A DNA stretch of 64,000 nt. It comes from Protula sp. h YS-2021 (taxonomy: Eukaryota > Annelida > Polychaeta > Sabellida > Serpulidae). Within the stretch, counting starts at the first letter, position 1; the number at the start of each line of letters is the position of its first letter. The position numbers were made by a program, and so were the translations under genes. This document shows positions 27,501 to 33,250 of this stretch, piece after piece. The DNA is taken from NCBI GenBank assembly GCA_949752745.1, contig OX457031.1:2143241-2207240 (forward strand), in the 5' to 3' direction. Below the pieces are notes generated by a model. The model ran no database searches. It saw nothing but the letters and a program-made list of their open reading frames with translations, and was not told the DNA's origin.

Positions 27501-28079
27501 CACAGGGAGACACCGCCATATTTACCCGGTGGGGATGGCAGCTTAGAGGGTGTAAGTTGTTTCGCTTCTTTTTAGAGCCTTGTAAGTTGTTTCGCTTCTT
27601 GTCAGAGCCTTATAATATGAGCAATGTTTCTAAAAGATATGGCCGAAAGCCTATTTTACTTTTGAACCGTTTTTGAAAGGGATGGTTGAAAGACTCAGTG
27701 GGCGTTTATGTTTACTTCCCGTGATTGGTGATCTGGCCTGCATTCGCTTAGCGATATGACAATTTTTTTGTTTGGTTTTTGTTTTTTTTTTTCTTTTCCT
27801 TTATTTATTTTCTGTCATATCAGATAGAAGTAAAGACCTGAAACAAAGGTAGTGGGTTTTTTGTGTTGAATGTTAACAGCTAAAAATACTCTTTCATTTT
27901 GCACACCATAAACACTAGGAACGATGTGGAGTTCCCCTGAACAGTTCTAAATGCAGCGTCTTATGATCAGTGCCAGAGCATGGCTTGTTGTCATTTTATT
28001 TATATATAACAATCAGTTGCACACAGCGTCATATATTATGTTTTGTTCATTTCAGGCATTTTATACAGATGAATCTTGA
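1..28079 (+). CDS. Gene A: MUC4-like membrane mucin (SEA/EGF/VWD/TM), 5' partial
   Basis: Spliced gene running into the window from the left and ending at TGA 28077-28079. Exons: <1-914, 3141-3244, 3830-4073, 4791-4910, 5557-5666, 6221-6281, 6629-6781, 7607-7723, 7873-7986, 9268-9333, 9692-9907, 10783-10938, 11749-11844, 12394-12501, 12914-13141, 13664-13732, 14488-14583, 15249-15378, 16526-16698, 17180-17347, 18076-18210, 18791-18925, 19635-19769, 20608-20736, 21079-21192, 21680-21826, 22298-22411, 22885-23010, 24768-24877, 25447-25666, 26000-26056, 26323-26448, 26809-27068, 27258-27551, 28056-28079. The frame stays open across every junction. Domain order (mucin, SEA, EGF, VWD, EGF array, SEA, TM, tail) is that of the MUC4-like family, so the product is probably a type I cell-surface glycoprotein. 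The NIDO and AMOP domains usual in that family are not seen; they may be lost in the gap at 8801-9000. Adhesion, barrier or recognition roles are inference only. Confidence 0.85.
915..3140 (+). repeat. Gene A intron with short tandem and dispersed repeats
   Basis: No exon is seen here. The intron holds three 39-base copies at 1382-1498 (core CCAACCTCTTCGGTGG; a dispersed family, see findings). It also holds poly-T near 2000-2035 and a degenerate array of about 18-20 bases at 2460-2770 with the core CCTCCAAAGTGAGACCA. G-rich runs lie at 2990-3040. Confidence 0.6.
3141..4073 (+). CDS. Gene A SEA domain 1 (exons 3141-3244 and 3830-4073)
   Basis: The first exon encodes a strand-helix segment ([16 protein letters not shown]...LESRVTAG) and ends in phase 0 at the donor GTACGT. 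The second starts [16 protein letters not shown] and ends with ASSICLNG in phase 1 before GTAAGT. This two-exon, phase-0 split after the first helix recurs in the SEA-like modules of all three genes. Two cysteines (FC and EC) near the start of the second exon could close a small loop. The domain is diverged and no GSVVV-like cleavage motif is seen, so the SEA call rests on layout and paralogy. Confidence 0.65.
3270..3745 (+). repeat. Microsatellite block: (TCTG), (TATC)n and (CT)n
   Basis: Lies in the intron that splits SEA domain 1. It begins with CT/TCTG-rich sequence, then about 180 bases of TATC tetranucleotides (about 3411-3592), then (CT)n at about 3636-3710. It creates a long open reading frame of Ser/Leu/Tyr/Ile repeats that is not a gene. 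Confidence 0.9.
4229..4387 (+). repeat. Perfect 17-base tandem repeat, about 9 copies
   Basis: The unit CAAATTAGTCAAGTCAT is repeated head to tail with almost no divergence. It has no spacers, so it is not CRISPR-like. Near-perfect identity suggests recent expansion. Confidence 0.95.
4550..4765 (+). repeat. Degenerate tandem repeat, ATGACGACATGAAAA core
   Basis: About nine imperfect copies of a 20-28 base unit with the core TGACGACATGAAAA, immediately 5' of the acceptor of the EGF exon at 4791. Open frames on the minus strand here are by-products of the repeat. Confidence 0.8.
4791..4910 (+). CDS. Gene A EGF-like domain 1
   Basis: A single phase 1-1 exon after acceptor TTTTTCAG and before donor GTGAGC. 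It begins [13 protein letters not shown], continues GTCSDL...[14 protein letters not shown], and has the EGF C-x-C and terminal GxxC spacing. It sits between two SEA domains, an alternation repeated in genes B and C. Domain type is clear; no specific partner can be inferred. Confidence 0.88.
4911..5556 (+). repeat. Gene A intron: G-rich stretch and (AT)n
   Basis: About 4920-5390 is strongly G-rich (GGGGTGGGG-type), which would be poly-C-like on the other strand. A near-perfect (AT)n run follows at 5424-5471. No exon signal was seen. Confidence 0.7.
5557..6781 (+). CDS. Gene A SEA domain 2 (exons 5557-5666, 6221-6281, 6629-6781)
   Basis: The first exon encodes [19 protein letters not shown] and ends in phase 0. 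The second reads [20 protein letters not shown] and ends in phase 1. The third begins [19 protein letters not shown] and ends [11 protein letters not shown]. Together they give helix, central strand with a GS turn, and C-terminal strand as expected for SEA. The extra intron just after the GS turn is shared with the gene C SEA at 60013-61584, which marks the two as copies of one ancestral segment. Confidence 0.75.
5690..6020 (+). repeat. Degenerate TTGTGACAC-type tandem repeat
   Basis: Many imperfect copies of a 9-20 base unit around CTTGTGACACC and TTGTGACCCTC, inside the first intron of SEA domain 2. Nothing coding was recognised. Confidence 0.8.
6405..6628 (+). repeat. Duplicated copies of a splice-acceptor region
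   Basis: The segment CATGTGAC...TTTATGGTTTCAGTTTCG that forms the acceptor of the exon at 6629 is also present at about 6408-6440 and 6502-6550. Each copy keeps a pyrimidine-rich run and an AG followed by TTTCG. The 6530 copy keeps coding-like sequence (SLSADM, compare SFSANM in the exon) and could act as a decoy or alternative acceptor. Confidence 0.75.
6782..7606 (+). repeat. Gene A intron: G/C-homopolymer-rich, (AAT)n
   Basis: Poly-G and poly-C runs at about 6805-7110 include several GGCGGTCTCCCCC-type copies. A GACCACCCCGAAAATGAGACC-like piece near 7400-7450 is related to the array at 2460-2770. (AAT)n lies at 7530-7561. No exon was seen. Confidence 0.6.
7607..7986 (+). CDS. Gene A EGF-like domains 2 and 3 (exons 7607-7723, 7873-7986)
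   Basis: Two consecutive phase 1-1 EGF exons. The first has [14 protein letters not shown], then [14 protein letters not shown]. The second has [14 protein letters not shown], then [14 protein letters not shown]. Spacing fits the six-cysteine EGF fold. Gene C has matching EGF exons (62116, 62886, 63283) that lead into a NIDO-like exon, so a NIDO exon would be expected after 7986 here. Confidence 0.92.
8440..8625 (+). repeat. Probable dispersed repeat with (GTCC)n and ATGGCCGCCATC
   Basis: The GTCCGTCCGTCC run at 8459-8479, followed by TTGACTCAATTTCAAGGTCA (a short inverted repeat TTGAC...GTCAA-like) and CTATGGCCGCCATC, looks like a degraded interspersed element. No second copy was found in the window, so the family is unknown. 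Confidence 0.35.
8801..9000. other. Assembly gap (200 Ns)
   Basis: Exactly 200 N characters, probably a placeholder of unknown true size, followed by a GGGAGGGA-type repeat. It falls between the EGF exon ending at 7986 and the VWD exon starting at 9268, where MUC4-like genes normally carry NIDO and AMOP domains. Confidence 0.98.
9166..9229 (+). pseudogene. Truncated duplicate of the first VWD exon and its acceptor
   Basis: The bases from AAAATCGATATTT through the acceptor CTTTCAG and the first ~30 exon bases (coding [10 protein letters not shown]) are repeated just upstream of the true exon at 9268. The match is near perfect, with ATTATC for CTATC. The copy lacks the rest of the exon and a donor, so it is probably not spliced productively. 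Confidence 0.8.
9268..13141 (+). CDS. Gene A von Willebrand factor D (VWD) domain, six exons
   Basis: Exons 9268-9333, 9692-9907, 10783-10938, 11749-11844, 12394-12501 and 12914-13141, all phase 1-1. The start [20 protein letters not shown] is the hallmark VWD entry motif. TSGLLG at the end of the fourth exon joins [14 protein letters not shown] in the fifth, the classic GLLGxxNGDxxDD signature. The fifth exon ends FGQT, and across the junction [14 protein letters not shown] follows, as in MUC4/SUSD2-type VWD. The block closes with [16 protein letters not shown]. Domain identity is secure. In the family it acts extracellularly in assembly or adhesion. Confidence 0.93.
10500..10735 (+). repeat. 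(CT)n-(GT)n and CCCCT-rich low complexity
   Basis: Within a VWD intron: (CT)n at about 10530-10561, (GT)n to about 10597, then C-rich CCCCTCCCCTGCC repeats to about 10730. Translated frames here are artefacts. Confidence 0.9.
10955..11270 (+). repeat. Degenerate AAAATGACAG tandem repeat
   Basis: About 20 imperfect copies of an 11-16 base unit around AAAAATGACAGTAAAATG, directly after the donor at 10939. AT-rich sequence without features follows to 11748. Confidence 0.8.
13142..14487 (+). CDS. Gene A linker exon 13664-13732 with flanking introns
   Basis: A 69-base phase 1-1 exon (13664-13732) follows acceptor TTGAATTAG and precedes donor GTAAGT. It encodes [20 protein letters not shown] and then NNL, and continues the C-terminal edge of the VWD block, as in MUC4-like proteins where a short acidic stretch follows WLLT. 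The flanking introns hold one GGTGTGTAAAAT element (about 13508-13524) and otherwise nothing recognised. Confidence 0.75.
14488..15378 (+). CDS. Gene A post-VWD cadherin/Ig-like beta linker (exons 14488-14583, 15249-15378)
   Basis: The first exon encodes [19 protein letters not shown] and ends VTDENAG. The second starts [17 protein letters not shown], ends [13 protein letters not shown], and continues across the intron as [20 protein letters not shown] pattern of P-x-I-T-x-[10 protein letters not shown] and LTAEDNNGG is that of a cadherin- or BIg-like beta-sandwich after VWD. The second exon ends in phase 2 at ATCAG and uses a GC donor (GCAAGC at 15379), a rare GC-AG intron. Fold is inference. 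Confidence 0.75.
14780..15235 (+). repeat. T-rich TTTTCTTATATTT degenerate repeat
   Basis: About 430 bases of imperfect TATATTTTTCTTA units in the intron 14584-15248. They create long Phe/Tyr/Ile-rich frames that are not genes. Confidence 0.85.
15379..16525 (+). other. GC-AG intron containing tandem and dispersed repeats
   Basis: The donor is GCAAGC after CAG, and the acceptor is GCTGTAG at 16525. Only this junction keeps the frame (ATC AG + G TTA). Within it, 15590-15830 is a degenerate TTTTATCATGAAATATGGCC array. About 16110-16460 is a copy of the dispersed family with TTCTCGATAA, GTCAACCAATCAAA and GGTCAGGTCATGA (see findings). Confidence 0.7.
16526..16698 (+). CDS. Gene A EGF-like domain following the linker
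   Basis: Starts in phase 2 and ends in phase 1 (donor GTAAAC). It finishes the beta linker (LTAEDNNGG...[10 protein letters not shown]) and then carries [10 protein letters not shown] and [11 protein letters not shown], a short EGF module of the type that follows VWD in MUC4-like proteins. It continues into the next exon as [11 protein letters not shown]. Confidence 0.85.
17180..17347 (+). CDS. Gene A EGF-like domain, Cys-rich
   Basis: Phase 1-1 exon beginning [16 protein letters not shown], then [10 protein letters not shown] and [16 protein letters not shown], ending in NCV before donor GTACGT. The first cysteine closes the preceding EGF and the rest form a new one with a ~20-residue Ser/Glu-rich insert. 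It leads into the calcium-binding EGF array. Confidence 0.85.
17405..17625 (+). repeat. Tandem repeat, CCAGGCCATGAATACTG core
   Basis: About six copies of a ~36-base unit (TAACTCCAGGCCATGAATAC then TGRCAGTTGTTTCAGTA) right after the EGF exon. A piece of the CCAACCTYTACGGC dispersed family follows at about 17670-17830. Confidence 0.9.
18076..18210 (+). CDS. Gene A calcium-binding EGF (DLDEC)
   Basis: A 135-base phase 1-1 exon starting [14 protein letters not shown], then [18 protein letters not shown] and ending RCI. D-x-D-E-C and the N...GSFxC consensus (Asn, aromatic) are the calcium-binding and Asn-hydroxylation signature of cbEGF. Acceptor ATATGCAG, donor GTAAGT. Two decayed copies of its 3' half lie directly downstream. 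Confidence 0.93.
18310..18497 (+). pseudogene. Two decayed tandem copies of the cbEGF exon 3' half with donor
   Basis: Copy 1 (about 18310-18377) reads [20 protein letters not shown] and is followed by AAGCAAGT, so the donor GT has become GC. Copy 2 (about 18441-18497) keeps [14 protein letters not shown] and AGTAAGC but is more decayed. Neither copy has the 5' half of the exon. They come from unequal duplication across the exon-intron border. Confidence 0.8.
18791..18925 (+). CDS. Gene A calcium-binding EGF (DIDEC)
   Basis: A 135-base phase 1-1 exon: [16 protein letters not shown], then [20 protein letters not shown] and [10 protein letters not shown]. It is a clear cbEGF with the spacing typical of fibrillin/nidogen modules. 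Acceptor TTAACAG, donor GTAAAT. Confidence 0.93.
19250..19520 (+). repeat. Tandem repeat, GGGCCTCAAATRA core
   Basis: About six imperfect 38-40 base copies (GGGTTCCAAATGRGAAAAAG then TGGGCCTCAAATAATGT) in the intron between EGF exons. A short copy of the CCAATCAAAG...GGTCATGA dispersed family follows at about 19545-19615. Confidence 0.85.
19635..19769 (+). CDS. Gene A EGF-like domain (non-canonical calcium site)
   Basis: A 135-base phase 1-1 exon, [18 protein letters not shown], then [19 protein letters not shown]. It has six cysteines in cbEGF-like spacing, but the N-terminal DxDEC motif is replaced by LTEAC, so calcium binding is doubtful. An N-glycosylation sequon (NHT) is visible. Confidence 0.88.
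20608..20736 (+). CDS. Gene A calcium-binding EGF (DIDEC)
   Basis: A phase 1-1 exon, [18 protein letters not shown], then [20 protein letters not shown] and ERTCI. The full cbEGF consensus D-x-D-E-C...D-x-D-G-S-Y is present. Acceptor ATTCACAG, donor GTAATT. Confidence 0.93.
20780..20895 (+). repeat. TTTGTTTGCTTG / TTTATTTG low-complexity repeat
   Basis: Degenerate (TTTG/TTTA/CTTG)n of about 110 bases after the cbEGF exon. It produces matching Asn/Lys and Leu/Cys frames on the two strands that are artefacts. Confidence 0.85.
21079..21192 (+). CDS. Gene A laminin-/MEGF-type EGF module
   Basis: A phase 1-1 exon, [18 protein letters not shown], then [18 protein letters not shown]. GFWGxxCxxxCxC resembles the MEGF/laminin-type EGF repeats rather than the classic type. 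Acceptor GCGTATAG, donor GTGAGG. Confidence 0.88.
21280..21560 (+). repeat. Copy of dispersed repeat family (TTCTCGATAA...CCAATTAAAG...GGTCAGGAATT)
   Basis: Shares landmarks in the same order with 16130-16460, 19545-19615 and 57390-57520: TTCTCGATAA, CCAACCAATYAAAG, GGTCAGGAATTCCCCAAGT, then GGGCAA and a GTGCACAAATRGRTGCAC piece. Intronic. Confidence 0.6.
21680..21826 (+). CDS. Gene A calcium-binding EGF (DVDTDEC)
   Basis: A 147-base phase 1-1 exon, [18 protein letters not shown], then [18 protein letters not shown] and [13 protein letters not shown]. It has a cbEGF consensus with a short N-terminal extension. The donor is GTAGGT at 21827, the first of two overlapping GTAG sites; the frame selects it. 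Confidence 0.92.
22298..22411 (+). CDS. Gene A calcium-binding EGF (DIDEC), Notch-like
   Basis: A 114-base phase 1-1 exon, [19 protein letters not shown], then [16 protein letters not shown]. Compact Notch/Delta-type cbEGF spacing (CxNGATC...CxCxxGYTGxxC). Acceptor GTGAACAG, donor GTAAAT. Confidence 0.94.
22490..22680 (+). repeat. SINE-like fragment and (AAT)n microsatellite
   Basis: About 22525-22575 (CCTAGGCGATAGCAATGG, TTAGATCGCCTATCACG) matches, on the same strand, the reverse complement of 54881-54925, a tRNA-headed SINE-like piece. (AAT)n with ATG and AGT variants follows at 22574-22650. Confidence 0.65.
22885..23010 (+). CDS. Gene A calcium-binding EGF (EINEC), last of the array
   Basis: A phase 1-1 exon, [18 protein letters not shown], then [15 protein letters not shown] and TVFIP. 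Notch-type spacing; the tail TVFIP leads into the membrane-proximal SEA. Donor GTATGT. Confidence 0.93.
23011..24767 (+). repeat. Gene A intron with long (CT)n
   Basis: A 1.76 kb intron. Unique-looking AT-rich sequence to about 24230, then about 350 bases of (CT)n with TTTC and GTCT interruptions (about 24250-24590) that give long Ser/Leu frames on + and Arg/Glu frames on -. No exon seen. Confidence 0.8.
24768..25666 (+). CDS. Gene A membrane-proximal SEA domain 3 (exons 24768-24877, 25447-25666)
   Basis: The first exon gives [20 protein letters not shown] and ends [11 protein letters not shown] in phase 0. The second begins [20 protein letters not shown], has [18 protein letters not shown], and ends [21 protein letters not shown] aligns with the SEA cleavage-site region (GSVVV in MUC1), so autoproteolysis is possible. 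Three NxT sequons occur (NYT twice, NTT). Its position just before the TM fits shed membrane mucins. Confidence 0.88.
25130..25400 (+). repeat. CCCAACACACACAC / CCGAGGTGAGAACYTAT tandem repeat
   Basis: Three copies of a ~90-base unit containing CCGAGGTGAGAACYTATNC, C-rich text and (CA)n, inside the intron that splits SEA domain 3. Confidence 0.8.
25670..25970 (+). repeat. AGTACTCATAGTAAGTA degenerate tandem repeat
   Basis: Many copies of a ~17-base unit start at the donor itself (GTAAGTACTTCTAG at 25667) and continue for 300 bases. The unit contains GTAAGTA, so it creates many donor-like sites right after the SEA exon. Confidence 0.85.
26000..26448 (+). CDS. Gene A stalk exon (26000-26056) and transmembrane exon (26323-26448)
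   Basis: The 57-base phase 1-1 stalk exon encodes [19 protein letters not shown], a short Pro/Thr-rich juxtamembrane piece. The next exon starts [17 protein letters not shown], runs through a hydrophobic stretch of about 24 residues rich in I/L/V ([16 protein letters not shown]), and ends in the stop-transfer [10 protein letters not shown]. This is a single-pass type I helix. The 3' end of the TM exon is repeated at about 26510-26545. Confidence 0.93.
26700..26800 (+). repeat. (AAT)n microsatellite
   Basis: AATAATAATAAC-type run immediately before the first tail exon. C-rich text precedes it (26480-26700). Confidence 0.9.
26809..28079 (+). CDS. Gene A cytoplasmic tail (exons 26809-27068, 27258-27551, 28056-28079)
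   Basis: The first exon encodes a basic/aromatic tail ([26 protein letters not shown], then [14 protein letters not shown]) and ends in phase 0. The second begins [17 protein letters not shown] and contains a Gly/Ala run (GGGGAGAGAG) and many Trp and Arg residues. It ends LEG at donor GTAAGT (27552). The last exon encodes AFYTDES and then TGA. FxWQSG and LRxIxxAxxxTxPI/DWSxxRNFSR are also in the gene B tail, with the same phase-0 intron between I and D. If the 27552 donor is not used, the frame ends after eight residues (VSCFASF) at 27573-27575, an alternative C-terminus. Confidence 0.85.
27552..27611 (+). repeat. Two tandem 30-base copies, each carrying a GTAAGT donor
   Basis: GTAAGTTGTTTCGCTTCTTN followed by TAGAGCCT is repeated twice with almost no change. 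The duplication starts exactly at the splice donor of the penultimate tail exon. Confidence 0.85.
27660..27775 (+). repeat. SINE-like fragment
   Basis: AAAGACTCAGTGG, then GTGATTGGTGATCTGGCCTG and CATTCGCTTAGC parallel 54862-54930 (AAAGACTCAATGG, GTGATAGGTTATCTAACCCA, CATTCGCCTAGC) in the same order and orientation. Confidence 0.6.
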
Positions 28080-30852
28080 ACACGGAATTAAATTTGTGGG
28101 TAAGAATATCACTAAACATTCCATTTTATATTGTCTTTTAAATATCTTTTGAGATCAAAGTCATTATTTCAGTATTGTATTCGAAATTTTGATTTGCTAT
28201 CTTCCTTGTTTTGCTTTGATTTTAACTTAAACTATTTTGATCTGTAGGACTGTGTATCAACTTCGATGCCGATTAAGGGCCATGTGAAGTTTTGTGTACT
28301 ATAGCCAGAGGTTGAAGTTATTCGAAGCTTGCCGACAGAAGATTGATAACTGCAAAACATAGCAACGACTTATAATCAGCAAACTACTTGAATGAAGACG
28401 ATGAATTGCTCATTTGCATAATTTTGTATAAATTGCTCATTTGCATAATTCATAAAAAGGGCTTGCTTTCCAATATTTATATATTTATATGTAGCTTTTT
28501 AATTGAATATTATTGTTATTTAATGATGGGAGAATTTAACTCAAGTTGATTTTGTTAATCTTAAGGAATTCATAATTTGAATAATATTGTATTTTATATC
28601 TGAAGCATAAATTTTGCTCCTCGATCAAGTACAACTGTTTTATTTATTGTGTGTGCTTGTGGTATAAATATAAAAAAAATCTTGTTGCTGTTCATCCTTT
28701 TATTGTTATTGTTATTGTTTATTTGCTTATTGTTGTGTGGAGGTTGGTAAATAACATAGACCTTTATCTCTATACCACAAAGCATTGCGTATTAGTTTCT
28801 CCTTCACATAAATTTTCAGTAAGTGTAGGATGCGATTAGTTTTTATCCCATAAATTTGCGACATTTTACACACCACAAACCAGAAAATTCAGTTCAGGAA
28901 TAGTTAATTTTTTTTTATAAATCAGCTTCTCCCGCATTAGTAAATAATATTTATGATTGAAAGACGTTTCTTCTCAAAATTTTCCTTACAAAGTAGGACC
29001 GTTTGTGAATCATCTCTAGATTGGTTTTAATTAATTAATTAATTAATTAATTGGTTTATTTGCAAATTAATTGTGTGTGTACTAGTTAAGTATTAATTAA
29101 TATGTCATAAATAATTATTAGAATCTTTTGAATGTTTTGTATCAAGTTTCAGCTTAACAAATATCATTCCTTTATTCAACATCATTTTATGTGTCCTAAT
29201 TTGCATATTGTATACAATAGCAACAAAAGAAATGCATTAACCTGAAAAAAAAAAAACAGAAAAATGGTGTCTAAATTGTTGAACTTCTGCGTTCGTGAAT
29301 TGCTACCATACGTAATATGTGGTATAAATTCTATCATATCAATCACTTTTGCTGTTTTGCTCTTGTTAATTTTTTAATTGTAGAAATATAGGAAATTGCA
29401 CGATAATTAGACTACAAGCACAAGAGGAGTGTTTAGTGTTGCTTAGTTTGTAGTTCACACACGCATTGTTCATTATAAGTGCTATTATTGTTAAGCTCTT
29501 GTTTTTAATGCAAAGGTATGTATAGAGTGACTTGCGCTCATGCCCCCCCCCGTCCCCACCCTCGCCACCCACCGACCCCCCCCCCCACCCCCCACGCTCC
29601 ATCCCTACTCTCCCAACCCTCCTCACCCAAAAACCTGAAAAAAAAACAACAACCAGAGTTTATGACGACTTTTCTCAAATTATGTAGTCAGTGATAGATG
29701 TTCCGCAACTCAACCACCCTAAACCCCAACCCCACCCCGTCCCTCTTCTACAACCCGAAAAATAACCAGTGCTCTTGAATACTTTTTTTTCTAACTAATG
29801 AACAATCCTTTTTATATCTTGACTTCCATTAAATGGTCCCTGGATTGGACAAAAGTGGCAATATGGGCTTAATACGTATGTTCAATTGATTGGTTGATAT
29901 TGTAAATGTATAGTATAAACTTATTGTAGATTTACCAATGTAGTGATTCGATCACGTGACGTCATATGTGATATTATGGTTTTTATTTATTTTTGGATAC
30001 TATGAAGTTATTTACAGATTAGTATTACGGATTTATTTAAAGAGATTATAAACAATGCATGGAAATGTATGACTTAACAAAGAAGCTAATTTATTATATG
30101 TGGATAATTATGTTTCACGTGAAAATATTTTGAAATTGTACATAAAGTAAACAAACATGAAAAAAAAAAACAAATACAAAGGTGCTGAATAAAATCGTGT
30201 TATTTATTTATTTGTAGTTTAATATTATTTTTTAATTACATAGTATGTGTAATAGCGTAGCACAAAGGGTAGCAAAGGGTTTAACAATGGTGCTAAAAAT
30301 ACTGCAAATATACACATATATATATATGGTGGAGGATATCGGATATCAAATAACACATACCTACGCTTTCCCTTATATAAAAACCTCCAAATGTAAACTC
30401 CAGGCATGTACGGACGTAACGAGGTGAGCGTTTTGTTTATTTCACTACTGTGTTTAAATTATAATTTAAAATTTAAAATTTAAAATTTTAAATTAAAACG
30501 GTTATGGTTATAAAAACTAACATAGTTCACTAGATCTAATCAATTGTATATCCATGAATAAATAAACCTGTTCCACAGATAAAGGTGAAAATGTAATATA
30601 TTATATATTTTATTATATTATATTACATATCATAACTTGGTTCAATAAGATAACCGGCTTTTTTTCTAATAAACCATAGCTTTAGAATGAACAAATAATA
30701 CTCCAATAATTTAGCTAATCCAGGTTATATATATATATATATATATTATATATTTAATACGTATTTATTGCAGACATAGTGCTAACAACACAAACAGAAG
30801 AAATATTTAGGGATGTGATTGCCAGCTGTACAAAGTTTGTTGTGTTCTTTAG
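28080..30852 (+). other. Gene A 3' region and A-B interval, no gene recognised
   Basis: AT-rich sequence with the gene A 3'UTR presumably at its start. There is an ATTAAA at about 28086 and no AATAAA until about 30188, so the poly-A site is undetermined. One CACACCACAAA element lies at 28862-28878, with C-rich runs at 29540-29640, and AAATTTAAAATT palindromic text at 30455-30500. No start exon for gene B was identified. Confidence 0.6.
30374..30382 (+). promoter_or_regulatory. Possible TATA box upstream of gene B
   Basis: TATATAAAA occurs in TTTCCCTTATATAAAAACC, about 470 bases 5' of the first recognised gene B exon. An ATG at 30406 (MYGRNE) is followed by a donor-like GAGGTGAGC, but that ends in phase 0 and does not match the phase-1 acceptor at 30853. 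AT-rich surroundings make chance likely. Confidence 0.15.
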
Positions 30853-31600
30853 GTGTGGAGATTGAGTACGCCGGCTCGTTCATTTTTGAGGAATTATTTG
30901 ACGCCGATTTGTTAGATACGTCACATGCCACTTACACGGCCCTTGCTCAAATAGTATCAGATGGGGTAAGTAGTATTTGAGGTCTTTCCCTATTTATTAA
31001 TGGCAATTGCTTTTACCAAAAATCATTAAAAAATCGTTGAGCTGTACATAAAACATCTAATATATAAGGGAATATGTTTTTACCAAAAATCATTAAAAAC
31101 ACACTTACACTTGAGTTTGGCCTAACCCAAAACCGCCGTCCCACCGCGGCCTCCTCCCGACCCCCACCACCCCCTACCCCACCCCAGCCTGACTTTTGTC
31201 TTCGTTGCATTGACCTTTCTGGGTATGGCTACCAGTGGTGCGGGATGAAAGAAGGCCTTTTTTTAGGATAAGTTGAACCTTTCTAGTAGTCTTATCATTA
31301 AGTGGATTGCAATAAACCAATAAGGCCATCTACCGGAATGTTCTCTATACCATGTTTTTTCCCCCCAGGTGCTTAGTGCCGCCACGGATGGTCGAAATGA
31401 AGGATTCCTTGAAGTATTCGATATCGTATTCAGCGATTCGAATAACAACATTGCTACAACTTACAAGCTGAATATCACTGACTTCGTTACGTCAAACGAG
31501 ACGGAAGAAGAAGTGTTCGTACTCATGGTATCACGAGCCGAATTAAACACCTTCATGACCGGAAAGGACGTCAAATCAAGTACTATCAAACTGGGCCAGT
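30853..31600 (+). CDS. Gene B SEA domain 1 (exons 30853-30965, 31369-31600)
   Basis: The first exon reads [20 protein letters not shown] and ends LAQIVSDG in phase 0. The second starts [12 protein letters not shown], has [15 protein letters not shown] and [13 protein letters not shown], and ends KLGQ in phase 1. Helix-strand-helix order and the phase-0 split match other SEA modules. The usual G-S turn is replaced (FSDSNNN), so autoproteolysis is unlikely. Confidence 0.8.
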
Positions 31601-33098
31601 GTAAGTCTTAGCACTGTTCACTACGCCTTAAAGGGAAATGCGGGTATCTCTGCGCCATCTAGAGACCGAAATGCGCATTACATTGAATATCGCTGAGTTT
31701 GAATCCATGTTTACACAGTGTAAATAGCTACTAAATCCGTAGCTATGCTCTGTATTGATATTTTGCTCCTAGAAGGGCCTGTGTTGATATATTGTCCATT
31801 AAAATCATATTACACTGTTTTCGCCATTTATCCATTGAGTCAATTGGGTTTTGTCAAAAAGATTGTATAGGTTGTATAAGTTTCAAATCTTAATTTATTA
31901 GAAATCAAATTAAATTATGGAATAATTTTTTAAAGTTTAATATTAGATGCGAAATCAAGTGATAACGTCTCTTACTTATTTACAGAAAAAAATAAATTTA
32001 ACGTGAATCCTTGGTAATTCCTTAAAAGGGGTGACTCTATTTTTCAGCAGTGACAGTAGTATGAGTAGTAGTAGTAGTAGTAGTAGTGGTGGTAGCAGTA
32101 GTAGCAATCCTTGTTCTTGTTGATTTTGATGTCGTTGTTGTTGATGTTGTTGTTGTTGATATTGTTTTTTTATGGTTTTGTTGATGTTGATGTTGTCATG
32201 TCAACTATTTTGCTTGCTGGTTTCCAGATGAACAGGACTATTGTGATCCAGACCCGTGCACAAACAACGGGACGTGTTCGGAAACGGCCGACAGTTTCGC
32301 CTGCGCATGTTTGCCTGTTTGGACCGGGGACACTTGTGGTAAGCGCTATTCAAAGCAAACGGAGGGCACAGATTAGGGATTAGGGTGTCTATTTCCTGAC
32401 GAAGACACCGCAGTAAGTAGTAATAGCAGTAGTAGTAGCCCGAAGTAGTGGTAGTAGTGGTAGTAGTGGTAGTAGTAGCACTAGTAGTAGCTAGAAGTAG
32501 TTTTAATAGTTGCTGTATTAATAGCGGAAGAAATAGCAGCAGTAGGAGGAGTAGTAGTAGGTGTTTGGTGGGGGCGCCGTTTTAGCGGTTGTTTTAGTTT
32601 GCAGTGAAAACGCATGGTATGTTATTCGAAACACACAAAGAGTAGCATTTCGCTTATAGAGGGTAGCGGTGTTTTTGTAAATTCAATATATACCATCACT
32701 ATTTTACCAGAATTATTTTTTTATTTTGCTACAAAATGCGGCACGGTTACTATTATTACATTATAGAATAAGCTCTTTATGACTGATCCATTGAATTCTA
32801 AAAGATAAATACCAAGAAATAACCAATAATGTAAAACACTTAACTATTTAGCCCTACTAGTAGAATTTATGTTTAAAATTTAAGTTTAAAATTAAAATTT
32901 AAAATGATTTTGTGCCATTAAAACGTATTTCTTTTAAAGACACACATGGAATGTAAAGTTGTTATTGTGAGAATGTCTTATTTTATGGTTCTTTTCGTCC
33001 TTTGCGACTCAAAACCAAAAATAAATAAGTAAATAAACATCTATTTACGTTTCGAATTTTGCGTTTATTATAAACAAGATCCTGAAAATATTACATAG

Positions 33099-33185
<87 letters not shown>

Positions 33186-33198
33186 CATACATACATAC

Positions 33199-33250
<52 letters not shown>

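Noticed and set aside
28651..28839. Hydrophobic frame between genes A and B as a signal-peptide candidate
   Set aside because: No ATG at its start (GTG), Val/Ile run arises from TTATTG repeats, and no phase-1 donor follows.
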